Origin: Patescibacteria group bacterium
GTDB lineage: Bacteria > Patescibacteriota > Kazan-3B-28 > UBA10110
Reading direction: 5' to 3'
NCBI GenBank assembly: GCA_016936175.1
Contig: JAFGPN010000009.1
Coordinates: 1-37,218, forward strand
DNA: 37,218 nucleotides
Shown here: piece by piece, positions 15,769-25,165 of the stretch
How the letters are laid out: every line of letters begins with the position of its first letter
How positions within the stretch are numbered: position 1 is the first letter of the stretch
Program-made: the position numbers and the translations under genes
Notes under the pieces: model-generated
Databases searched by the model: none
What the model was told of the DNA's origin: nothing
Seen by the model: the letters and a program-made list of their open reading frames with translations, nothing else

Positions 15769-18700
15769 TTATAGCCGCTGATCGTACGGCGGAGGACCAC
15801 CGAGATCACCATTACCGTAACTAGTTAACCACAACTGCCAGTCTAGTACGTTAACCATAAAGTCACGCAAAAGGTCGGGGATATCTACATTCTTAAACCA
15901 AGCAACATACATAGCCGGCAGATCGATAACGTTAACCGCATTGTCGTGGAATGGTAGCGGCACAATACTCTGACCAACCTGGCGGCTGTCTGGCAGTAGA
16001 TCACCAATTTTTAGTTCGGTAAAGTTCAGGTCGATAGTTTGCATGGGGGTATCACTGCCAGGGATAATCCGCTCGGACAAACGAGCCAAGTGGTAGCGGC
16101 CCTTAACCCACATCCGATAGTAAACACCCGGACGTAGATAAACGGTAATGTTACTTAAAGTTTGCAACTCGTTGTTAGGACGAGAATTTTTAATATAATA
16201 ACCATCCAAGAAAACATCCTGGGCGAGAGTAGAGTTCTCGACCTTGAGAAACAGTTTAACCTCGTTATCGTAATCACGGGATTGGAACGGTACTACCACT
16301 CTAAACTGACGGGGGACTAGACCGTTCTCAAATATAATTTGGGTACTAAGAGTAAAGCCGTCTACTGTAGTGGAGAGAACGTAGGTGTTGGGAGTGGTGG
16401 AGCTGACCCTAAAGGTCACCCGCCCAGTAGTATCGGTTACACCCTGATTACCACTACTGCCATCGCCTTTTTTAATTAAGGCCGTGGCGGGGTTAGCTAC
16501 CAAGGTGACTGTCTTGCCGGAAAGAGGCACCCCTGCGCTATTTTTAAGCAACACCGTAACTACCGAATAGATGGAACCATCAGTAGAGGTGGGTAAATGG
16601 GTGGGGGTGGCCCAGATCGATGATTGGGCTGGATCGATATCTTGGTCATCAACTGTTTTGGTAACCAGTACTTCTTTAGTTAACATCAACCCTAAGGCTC
16701 GCGCCCGAATGATGATGTTGCCCGGCAAGGGACCAGGGGCAAACACAGTTACCGCATCTCCGTTTTGGGTATTAACTAATGTCTTGGTTAGATAGTCACC
16801 AAATGCGCCATTAACGATGCTGAATTCAATTGGCCAACCGTTCACACCCTGACCGTTAAAGGTTAATCGCGCAGTAATAGTAGATGTGGTAGTACCACCG
16901 GCAGTGACTGCAGCAGGGTTGGCAGTCAGATCGGCTAGCCGATAACGATCAGGATCTAAACCGACCTCGATGGTGCCGGTATCGGAGCGCACGCTACCAA
17001 AACCGGGGACAATCGCAGAGGCCCAAAACTCTACTACTTCAGCAATAGGATTAGTCCCAACTACATACTTGGCTCGGCTAGGACCCGTCCTTTGAGTGCT
17101 AGGATTGTTGGTGATTGACCCTTGGGGAGAGCCGTCTAAGTGGAAAGTTACCTCTGTCCCAGGCGGCGGAGTGTTAGGATCTAACCATCCCAGCAACGAG
17201 AACAGACCGGGCTGAGCCGCTAGTTCAGCCGGCTCCGCAGTAACCACAAAACCAGGATAAGGATAAACAACTTTATTGAGTGTAAGATCATTGATCAAGA
17301 ACACACCAGTAACAGGACTGGCCGTTGCAGTGATGGTAACTAATTCATTCTCAATCCCCACGTCCGGGGTATAAGTAGCGGTAGCAATTCCCGCCGAATT
17401 AGTAGTAACAATGGTGTTGCCATCGATATCTTGCGGCTCTAATTTACCACCGTCAATGCCTATTTCTAGAGAAACCTGCACATTGCCAACCGGGGTGATT
17501 AGACCCGTGTAGGAATCAAATAGGCCCACATATGCCCGCAAAGTGGCAGGGGTCTCGCCATCGCGCGGCAGTTCGTAAGGCGGGGTAGAGGTTAAATCGA
17601 GGATGTAGTTATTTTGATCGGTAACCAAAAAATCTCTATCCCCGGCCATCGGCGCAGCCTCGTTGGCGGTAACGGCCACTATATTCCAAAATCCAAACGC
17701 GGCATCGTTAGCGATAGTAACGGTGGCAGTAGCGAAGGTGGGACTACCCACATAAATGCTGTCCAATGCAATGCCGCCGGCCGTGCCGCCGGTAGGTGGA
17801 ATAAAGCTCAGCGTAGTTAATCCATTAAGGAAGGTGGTATCCGTGCCGGTAATCGCCAGCTCAACCGAACTGCCACGGAGCCCTGAACGGGGAGCGATAA
17901 CGATGGAGGCACTCTCAGAGATAGTAGCAGGTTCGACGACAAAGACGCCTTCTTCAACTAGCGGGGACTCAAGACTTAATCCGGAATCGGGGTCTTCGGT
18001 GGTAATAACTGTTACTGTCCAGCTTCCCACCTTGGCAATGGCGCCGATTCGAAAGAACTTGTTATCTCCGGCCGTCTCGCCGCCCAGTGTAATGAGGGTA
18101 TGGCTGGGAGCTTCTACCTCGTTATCATTATCCCAGGTGATATCGGCGTTAGCTCCTGCCGAACCAATCTTGGCAATATCTACTTGAGTGGCTATATAAG
18201 CTTCGCCAAACTGGGTCCAGACAAATACATGAGCAATGCCGGGCGTTGTATCCGGCCGATATTCAGAATAGGCAAAGTGGTTATCGTCATCGCCGGTGCT
18301 ATCGGAAGATGGGATTAACTGACCGCTATCGTCACTTTCAAAGTTAATCGTTAAGACATCCGTTACATAAAATTTGTCGCCGTTGTTCCACCGATAAACT
18401 CGAGCTTGTAACGAGCTTGGCTGAATGGGGGAGATGGTAACCGATACTGGATCGGCCACTACCTCTAAGAAATAAACATCGGTAATCTGCTTAATAATAG
18501 CCCACCAAGTGCTGGTAGGTCGCCCAGTGCCGCTGGTGATGGTAGCCTTTAGCTTAAGAATGCCCGGCGTAGTGGGGGAGACGTAGTTAAAAGTGGCCTT
18601 ACCATCGGCGTCAGTTTGCACAGTAATAGTGGAGCCCAACAAGTTGCCTTGGCGGAGACTGCCCCCACCCTCCAAAATCTGGAGCTCCAGCGAGCGATTA

Positions 18701-21700
18701 TCGTATCCGGAAACATGTACCCCTAATTCGGTGGTTCCCCCGTTGGCCCACAAGTCCACATCATCGATACTGCCCATGCCACCGTCGAGCTGTGGACTAT
18801 AAAAGATGACATCGGCCGGCTGACTAAAGGTAACCTGAGTGGAGTTGTTCCACTGGGTTTGCAGACCGTTAATCCTAACCGATGGCATAATCTCGCCCTG
18901 TCGACCAGAACCAGGAATGATGCTGGTGATAATGCTGACAAATTTTACCCGGGCGCCTTGGCTTAGCATCACCCAGTAGTCGGATTCGCCAAACGGAACC
19001 TGGTACTCCGCCCCAAAGGTAGCCTCACCAACAGTGGTAGATCTTACGCTAAAGATAGCCTGGCCATTACTGTTGGTAACATCGCTGATAATGGTGATGG
19101 TATCGATACTACCACCGAAGTCATCGTACGAACCCCCTCGATAATTACGAGTAGAAAATACGCGCACTTTTTTGCCAACTACCGGCTGACTTGGGGTTTG
19201 TTTATCCAACAAAGTAACGGTAATGGTAGAGGTGGCTATTCCGTCGGCTACCACTTTTACTGGATCAGCCACCACCATAGAGCCTACAAGATCGGGAACA
19301 CCCTCGTTGGTAAATATCATCGGGATATCCCCAAGATAATCCTCCAAACTCAATTGCTGGATTAGGTTAACTGCATAGATTCTTAAAACAAGCTCGGGAT
19401 CGGTAGCAATTTTAGACGAAATCAAGAAACGGGTTTGGCCCAAACCGGTTTCAGGGTTGCCGTCTTCATCGTTACCGCGATCGACTAATACAAAGTTATC
19501 TACGTAATCATTGCCCCACGTGCTACTGCTGGTGGGGGTACCATCAATCTCAATCCAATCGGGCTTGTCGGTTTTACGGATGGCTGGATGCATACTTCGA
19601 AGTGTGCCATCACTGTTCTCGGTAAAGAGGGTTACCGCCGTGCCTGCTGGGACTATAGCGGGATCTCCGTATTGGTCGACTGCGCTGAACGTAACGGTGG
19701 CGTAATCGACACCGTCGGCGTTAACCACGGCCGGGTTACTGGCGGGTTGGCTTTGAGAATCTACATCCAAGTAAGAGTTGCTCCAATTTCCACCCTCGCC
19801 GTAAGTAAACGGACCCAACACCTGAACGACCACGGAGTTGTTTGGGCGACCGCTGGTCTGGACAGTAGAGCCGCCAGCTTTATAAACGTAAACAGTGGTG
19901 GCACCCCCCGGCACACCGGTGCGGACATCCAAGCTGGAACCAAATATTAACCCTGGAACTCCGCGAACCTCGTCCTGAGTATCGGTGTCACCAAAACCTA
20001 ACATGGAGTACCACCGATCGCCAGACAACATCTTAACCGTATCGTTACCTTTCATGCGATAATCTGGCACTCTAAAATAAGTGTGGGAATCGTTATCACC
20101 AAGCTCTTTTTGGCCGTCAAAAACAACAGCACGATAATCTAATCCGGTTACATGCGCACCATATACGCCGATAAAATCGGGTCGTTTAATCCACCCATTA
20201 CTATTAAGTTGATCTGACCGAGGGGTGGTAACCGGGTTAAGCGCACCAGAGGCACAGGATAGGGTAGGCGGTACCCAAGCCGGCGAATTAACGATTCCGC
20301 CGACTATCAATGGAGTGGACTGAGGTTCGCTGTCACTATCGGGAGCGGCGTTCTCAACTACCCCTAATCCAAAGAAGGCTCGACCCTGGGATACCCCCGC
20401 GCTATCGTGAAGTGCGTAATTGGCAGGCAGATAGCCGACGGCCCCACTGGGTGGAGCCGGAATGGCTCCCGCCTGTTGATGGGAGTTAGTGCCAATCCAC
20501 CCTAAGTAAGTGGAACTGCCCGTTGACCAATTATAAGCATAGGTAACATTGCCAACATATTGGTAAATAGTATCGTAAATTTTGACTGGGAACGGGCCTA
20601 GATTATCCTCAATCACCCAAAAACTTCTTTTTGCAAATATGCACGGATCGTAGAGATTAAACCAACTGGCTCCACCTACAACCAATAGGGAGCCGTTTTC
20701 GTGTCGAATCAGTCCAAAGCCATACCGCCCCTGAGTTACCGGATAGACCGCGCCGATGTAGCTACTGGAGCCAATAAGGAATCGCAGATGGGCCAGATGC
20801 CCAACCCTTCCCGGCGTCCAGGTTGTAACTAAGGGTTGCCCCGTGTAATCGGAGGTGATACTTCCAGAAGCATTGATACCCAGTTCGCCCTCACCGCCGG
20901 CAACTTTAACACTACTACCGGTTCCATTAAGATTTAGGATGTAGTGCTCGCTAACGGTGGTAGCAAAAAATCCATTTAACAAACTGTCGGATAAATTTTT
21001 GGCAAAATCAGTCGGAACCTGTTGGATATTAACCTCATTAAGATCCGACTCGTTCGGGCCAACTACAGCCTGACCTACGGTAATTACGCTGTTAAAACCA
21101 CCCGATGGTAGCGATACCCCATCGGTACCCACACCAACGCCGCCGATAGTGGGCAAATCCTTATAAGTTGGCCACTTAATTACATCCTCTTCGCCGTAGA
21201 GGGGTTGTCTTAGATTATATCCGCCCCAATAATATGATGTCCCAACGGAAAACGGTACACCGTACACACCACCAATCACATGCAACTGATCATTAACAAC
21301 AATAGTTTCTGGATAAAAGTTAACGCCAGTTAGTTTAGCCCAGGGTTCCCAACCGACGCTCGGAGCGGTGAGATTTAATCGTTCGATGGTAGAAAACAAT
21401 AACGGATGACTGCCGCTGGCCAATGCGGCCGGGTCTGGAATGTGAACATCGCCAGAAACTACGTAGAGATAGTTGCCAAACTGAAAGGCCTTAAAACCAG
21501 CGTGGCCGGAATACATAGAAGGCAAAGGTTCCCAGCCCCCGACCGGAGAACCATCAGCTGTACTGATCTCCATTCGCTCCACGTCGTCGAGTAACCTTAA
21601 CTTACCAGCCTGATCATCGTATTCGAGACCACCTAAGGCATAGAGATAACGCTTAGCCCCAATATTTACCTCGACCAGCTGGCTAGAGCTCCGTTCCTTG

Positions 21701-21915
21701 CCCAATCCGGGCTCTAATCGATCCCAGGCCAATTCACTCCCCGGAGGACCCCAAAAATCGGCCCGACTGGCCCCGGGACGATTAAGCAGTTTTTCGATCT
21801 CATCGCCAAATAAAACAGCTGCCCCTAAGACGAGCAGCCCAACTGCGATTAAGATAACCTGGCGAATATTTCGCGGATTTGTCAGGTAGTTGGTTATCCG
21901 ATTTAGAGAGCTCAT
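15769..21915 (-). CDS. Giant (2048 aa) surface protein: TM anchor, kelch-like propeller, multiple invasin/Big-type Ig-like domains, dockerin-like C-terminus
   Basis: Kelch-like YLYALGGLEY..., YLYVVSGD, LHVIGGVYG, LLVVGGASW; Ig-like ADPVKVVADGIATSTITVTLLD and ANPAAVTAGGTTTSTITARLTFNGQGVNGWPIEF; C-terminal HDNAVNVIDLPAMYVAWF and RDFMVNVLDWQLWLTSYGNGD. Confidence 0.85.
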   Translation of the reverse strand: MSSLNRITNYLTNPRNIRQVILIAVGLLVLGAAVLFGDEIEKLLNRPGASRADFWGPPGSELAWDRLEPGLGKERSSSQLVEVNIGAKRYLYALGGLEYDDQAGKLRLLDDVERMEISTADGSPVGGWEPLPSMYSGHAGFKAFQFGNYLYVVSGDVHIPDPAALASGSHPLLFSTIERLNLTAPSVGWEPWAKLTGVNFYPETIVVNDQLHVIGGVYGVPFSVGTSYYWGGYNLRQPLYGEEDVIKWPTYKDLPTIGGVGVGTDGVSLPSGGFNSVITVGQAVVGPNESDLNEVNIQQVPTDFAKNLSDSLLNGFFATTVSEHYILNLNGTGSSVKVAGGEGELGINASGSITSDYTGQPLVTTWTPGRVGHLAHLRFLIGSSSYIGAVYPVTQGRYGFGLIRHENGSLLVVGGASWFNLYDPCIFAKRSFWVIEDNLGPFPVKIYDTIYQYVGNVTYAYNWSTGSSTYLGWIGTNSHQQAGAIPAPPSGAVGYLPANYALHDSAGVSQGRAFFGLGVVENAAPDSDSEPQSTPLIVGGIVNSPAWVPPTLSCASGALNPVTTPRSDQLNSNGWIKRPDFIGVYGAHVTGLDYRAVVFDGQKELGDNDSHTYFRVPDYRMKGNDTVKMLSGDRWYSMLGFGDTDTQDEVRGVPGLIFGSSLDVRTGVPGGATTVYVYKAGGSTVQTSGRPNNSVVVQVLGPFTYGEGGNWSNSYLDVDSQSQPASNPAVVNADGVDYATVTFSAVDQYGDPAIVPAGTAVTLFTENSDGTLRSMHPAIRKTDKPDWIEIDGTPTSSSTWGNDYVDNFVLVDRGNDEDGNPETGLGQTRFLISSKIATDPELVLRIYAVNLIQQLSLEDYLGDIPMIFTNEGVPDLVGSMVVADPVKVVADGIATSTITVTLLDKQTPSQPVVGKKVRVFSTRNYRGGSYDDFGGSIDTITIISDVTNSNGQAIFSVRSTTVGEATFGAEYQVPFGESDYWVMLSQGARVKFVSIITSIIPGSGRQGEIMPSVRINGLQTQWNNSTQVTFSQPADVIFYSPQLDGGMGSIDDVDLWANGGTTELGVHVSGYDNRSLELQILEGGGSLRQGNLLGSTITVQTDADGKATFNYVSPTTPGILKLKATITSGTGRPTSTWWAIIKQITDVYFLEVVADPVSVTISPIQPSSLQARVYRWNNGDKFYVTDVLTINFESDDSGQLIPSSDSTGDDDNHFAYSEYRPDTTPGIAHVFVWTQFGEAYIATQVDIAKIGSAGANADITWDNDNEVEAPSHTLITLGGETAGDNKFFRIGAIAKVGSWTVTVITTEDPDSGLSLESPLVEEGVFVVEPATISESASIVIAPRSGLRGSSVELAITGTDTTFLNGLTTLSFIPPTGGTAGGIALDSIYVGSPTFATATVTIANDAAFGFWNIVAVTANEAAPMAGDRDFLVTDQNNYILDLTSTPPYELPRDGETPATLRAYVGLFDSYTGLITPVGNVQVSLEIGIDGGKLEPQDIDGNTIVTTNSAGIATATYTPDVGIENELVTITATASPVTGVFLINDLTLNKVVYPYPGFVVTAEPAELAAQPGLFSLLGWLDPNTPPPGTEVTFHLDGSPQGSITNNPSTQRTGPSRAKYVVGTNPIAEVVEFWASAIVPGFGSVRSDTGTIEVGLDPDRYRLADLTANPAAVTAGGTTTSTITARLTFNGQGVNGWPIEFSIVNGAFGDYLTKTLVNTQNGDAVTVFAPGPLPGNIIIRARALGLMLTKEVLVTKTVDDQDIDPAQSSIWATPTHLPTSTDGSIYSVVTVLLKNSAGVPLSGKTVTLVANPATALIKKGDGSSGNQGVTDTTGRVTFRVSSTTPNTYVLSTTVDGFTLSTQIIFENGLVPRQFRVVVPFQSRDYDNEVKLFLKVENSTLAQDVFLDGYYIKNSRPNNELQTLSNITVYLRPGVYYRMWVKGRYHLARLSERIIPGSDTPMQTIDLNFTELKIGDLLPDSRQVGQSIVPLPFHDNAVNVIDLPAMYVAWFKNVDIPDLLRDFMVNVLDWQLWLTSYGNGDLGGPPPYDQRL

Positions 21916-22057
21916 TTAACGCTTTGGTTTTTACTTTTTTATTGTATCAGTAATCAGGGGGAACTGCTTCGAGCGTGTTTTATGGCGTTTTTATATTATA
22001 TAATACTTTGCCCTTTTTGTCAAGGGTTAGGCAAAACCTGGATTTTAGGTGGAAAGG

Positions 22058-23044
22058 CTAGCCAGAATAGTAGGGGCCCTCGTCGGTGGTGAGATAGTGC
22101 CCCCGAATAGCCTCCTTGATGTAGTCCTCGTCCGCTACCACAAAATCGACTGAGATGTTAACCATCCCTCGTATCTCGTTCATCGCCAATTCTGAGGGCA
22201 CAGCGATAGCCACTAAGACCCCATTGTTAGTGTGTGAAACGGGAATAACGGTATATTTTTTAGCAATCTCATAACTGATGTGTTTGATGGCCGTTTTATC
22301 GATTTCGTATCTCGAGATATCTATCTCGGGAATTCGATGCTGACTACTCAACGCAGTAACTAAATCTGTTCTTTTAATTAACCCTCGTTCAACCAAGATA
22401 TCGCCGACGCGTCTACCGGTGGCGGCTTGTTCGGACAAAGCGCTAGCTAGATCAGCGGGGGAGATCAAACCTTCCTGAACTAATTTTTCGCCCAGCGGCA
22501 CGGTGGGCATAGTGGAGGAGCTTGATTGGAACTTGACCCTGGAGGCCGCCTCCACTAGGGCGCCTATCTTGGTAACCGCCACGCCAGGGTTCTTAATCGA
22601 CAGTAATTTAAACGAACCTTCCTTGGCCGCTGACTGAACTAAGATATTACCGAACCGAAAGATGGTGGCCAAGGTGCCCGGAATAGTATAGCGAATGTCC
22701 TGGACTTGTCTTAAGGCCAGCTCCGACCGACGATGCAAAAAGAAGGTAATTAATTGTGAGTCGATTAGTTTTTCGCCATTAACCACCCAAATATCTAAAT
22801 ACCAAAATGCCCAGTACATAAAAAAGTAGTTGACCGCTAACGATAGCAATACCCCAAAATATAGAACGATGTAGGGTAGAGATTCTGGCATCGGCAAGAT
22901 ATCTGCGGAAGAGATTAGTATCCAGAATATAATCAACATTAAAAACACAACGATGGTTAGTCCAGCCGGACCCCACAAATTAACCGGGTGTCGTCGATAG
23001 ATTAAATATTCTTCGTTGTTTGGCTGAGGGTCGGTTACCTTCAT
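22058..23044 (-). CDS. Membrane protein with bacterial PH-like domain fused to a GspE/MshE N-terminal-like domain
   Basis: TM pair plus bPH-like part (VNGEKLIDSQLITFFLHRRSELALRQVQDIRYTIPGTLATIFRFGNILVQSA); then PLGEKLVQEGLISPADLASALSEQ...RVGDILVERGLIKRTDLVTALSSQ. Confidence 0.8.
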   Translation of the reverse strand: MKVTDPQPNNEEYLIYRRHPVNLWGPAGLTIVVFLMLIIFWILISSADILPMPESLPYIVLYFGVLLSLAVNYFFMYWAFWYLDIWVVNGEKLIDSQLITFFLHRRSELALRQVQDIRYTIPGTLATIFRFGNILVQSAAKEGSFKLLSIKNPGVAVTKIGALVEAASRVKFQSSSSTMPTVPLGEKLVQEGLISPADLASALSEQAATGRRVGDILVERGLIKRTDLVTALSSQHRIPEIDISRYEIDKTAIKHISYEIAKKYTVIPVSHTNNGVLVAIAVPSELAMNEIRGMVNISVDFVVADEDYIKEAIRGHYLTTDEGPYYSG

Positions 23045-23050
23045 AGTTAG

Positions 23051-23263
23051 TTATAGCAATAACATCGACAGGGCGATTATAATTGATAACAACAAAATGA
23101 GCCCAATTAGGCCAAGATAGACAGCCAGGGCGCGGCCAGCATATTGGCCTTGTTCGCGGGGTAGATCATCGTAGCGATATTTAAGAACGTGGTAAACAAT
23201 TACGCCGGTATAGAGTAGCGACAAAATTAGTAAAACAAAATATATAACCCAAATAAGTGTCAT
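23051..23263 (-). CDS. Small two-TM membrane protein
   Basis: 70 aa with N- and C-terminal hydrophobic segments, in a run of minus-strand genes. Confidence 0.6.
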   Translation of the reverse strand: MTLIWVIYFVLLILSLLYTGVIVYHVLKYRYDDLPREQGQYAGRALAVYLGLIGLILLLSIIIALSMLLL

Positions 23264-23272
23264 GGTGACAAT

Positions 23273-24316
23273 TTATTTAAACAACGCCGGCGGCGCTTTA
23301 TCCGGCAGGGGAGGGATTAGATTAAGATGTTGATAAGCGGATTTAGTAGCCACTCGCCCTTGTGCCGTGCGATTAATAAATCCGGCTTGGAGTAGATATG
23401 GCTCGTAGACCTCTTCGATGGTCTGCTTCTCTTCGGCGATAGCCGCGGCCAGAGCAGACAAGCCGACTGGTCCACCCTGAAATCTTTCTACGATTCCGCT
23501 TAATATTTTTCTATCCACACTATCCAACCCGTTGGCCTCTACTCCCATTAAATTTAAGGCTCGCCGAATAATTTCCTCCGAAATAATCCCTTGGTTATGG
23601 ACCTGAGCAAAATCCCTAATCCGCTTAAGCAATCGATTGGCAGTTCTGGGGGTTCGCCGAGAAGCCGCTGCGATCAGTGCAGCCTGGGTAGCTGGTAGCT
23701 TGATCTTAAGTATACGAGCGGATCGGTCTAATATTTTTTGAATATCGATCTCTTTATAAAAATCTAATCGATAGGTGGCTCCAAACCGATCGCGCAAAGG
23801 AGAGGAGAGAGCACCAGCCCTGGTGGTAGCGCCGATTAAAGTAAATTTTGGCAGGTCCAATCGAATCGAACGAGCCGAAGGGCCTTTCCCGATCACAACA
23901 TCAATCGCAAAGTCTTCCATTGCGCTATACAAAACTTCTTCTACCTGGCGGCCTAAGCGATGAATCTCATCAATAAATAAAATATCTCCAGCATTTAGGT
24001 TAGTTAGAATAGCCGCCAAGTCACCGGGCCGTTCGATGGCAGAACCAGAAGTAACCCTAAGACCTCCGCCCATACTATGAGCGATAATATGAGCCAGAGT
24101 AGTTTTACCTAAACCCGGCGGGCCAAATAGCAAGATATGGTCTAAGGCTTCGCTCCGCCCTTGGGCGGCTTGGATGGCAATTAGGAGGCTGGTTTTGATA
24201 TCGGCTTGGCCGACGTATTCGGCAAAGCTCTGGGGACGAAGCGTTGTGTCTAACTCCGCTTCCTCCTGTTTCAGCCTGGCATCTACCACTCTAACCCCCG
24301 CGGTCTCCTCTTTCAT
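23273..24316 (-). CDS. ruvB: Holliday junction branch-migration ATPase RuvB
   Basis: [39 protein letters not shown]-terminal winged helix. Confidence 0.97.
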   Translation of the reverse strand: MKEETAGVRVVDARLKQEEAELDTTLRPQSFAEYVGQADIKTSLLIAIQAAQGRSEALDHILLFGPPGLGKTTLAHIIAHSMGGGLRVTSGSAIERPGDLAAILTNLNAGDILFIDEIHRLGRQVEEVLYSAMEDFAIDVVIGKGPSARSIRLDLPKFTLIGATTRAGALSSPLRDRFGATYRLDFYKEIDIQKILDRSARILKIKLPATQAALIAAASRRTPRTANRLLKRIRDFAQVHNQGIISEEIIRRALNLMGVEANGLDSVDRKILSGIVERFQGGPVGLSALAAAIAEEKQTIEEVYEPYLLQAGFINRTAQGRVATKSAYQHLNLIPPLPDKAPPALFK

Positions 24317-24349
24317 ATACCCATTATACCCGCACCGAACCGCTCCCGG

Positions 24350-25165
24350 TTAACCCAGAAAGTGCCAGCCAATTAGGCCCAATCCAACGATTACTAAATA
24401 GTAGGCAAATATATCTAGCGAATATTTTTTTAGAAAACTCATTAAAAACCGAATGGCCAGTAACCCTGCGACAAAAGACACGCCAAAAGCCGTCAACCAA
24501 AATAAATAGTCGGACAAATTAAGTGCCCCGCCCTGAATGGCCTGATAAAGCGAGTATCCTCCGGCTAAAGCGATAATAGGCGCCGCTATCAAAAAAGAAA
24601 ATTTAGCGGCAGCTTCGCGGCTAAGCTCCATGTATAACCCGGTAACGATGGTTGTTCCAGAACGGGAGATGCCAGGCAACATGGCCAAGGCCTGAGCCAA
24701 ACCAATACCTAAGGCCCGGGCCGGGCTTAACCTGGTCAAGTCGTGCTTCAGATTAACTCGATGATCTACTAACCAAAAAATCACGCCACTGACCAGCATT
24801 AGACTAGCTACGGGGAGTAGCCCCCGAAAATGCATACCTATCCAGGGCTCTAACCACAGCCCCAAGATTAGAGCAGGGAGAGTGGCCACCACGATTAACC
24901 AAAACAGTCTTCGATTAAATCTGGCTTCTCGTTTGGGCGCTTTTTTGAACACCGCTGTTATCATGCCCACCCAGTCTCGCCAAAAATATAGCAGAATCGC
25001 AAATAAGGTAGCTAAATGTAACACCGCATCAAACAGATTGCCCTGGTCGGCCCAGCCCGTTAACTCCCGGACAATTACTAAGTGCCCCGATGAGCTAATA
25101 GGGATAAACTCGGTCAGGCCTTGGACTAAACCTAAAACGGCAGCGATTAGCAGAGATGGTTGCAT
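24350..25165 (-). CDS. uppP: Undecaprenyl-diphosphatase
   Basis: GLVQGLTEFIPISSSGHLVI, PGISRSGTTIVTGL, polytopic membrane protein. Confidence 0.95.
   Translation of the reverse strand: MQPSLLIAAVLGLVQGLTEFIPISSSGHLVIVRELTGWADQGNLFDAVLHLATLFAILLYFWRDWVGMITAVFKKAPKREARFNRRLFWLIVVATLPALILGLWLEPWIGMHFRGLLPVASLMLVSGVIFWLVDHRVNLKHDLTRLSPARALGIGLAQALAMLPGISRSGTTIVTGLYMELSREAAAKFSFLIAAPIIALAGGYSLYQAIQGGALNLSDYLFWLTAFGVSFVAGLLAIRFLMSFLKKYSLDIFAYYLVIVGLGLIGWHFLG

Noticed and set aside
16571-19950. Several antisense ORFs inside the 2048-aa gene (16571..16795, 17756..18187, 19588..19950 and others)
   Set aside because: Expected by chance in a long GC-balanced gene; no recognisable domains.
23505-23530. 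CTATCCACA DnaA-like box
   Set aside because: Inside ruvB coding sequence with no cluster; likely chance.
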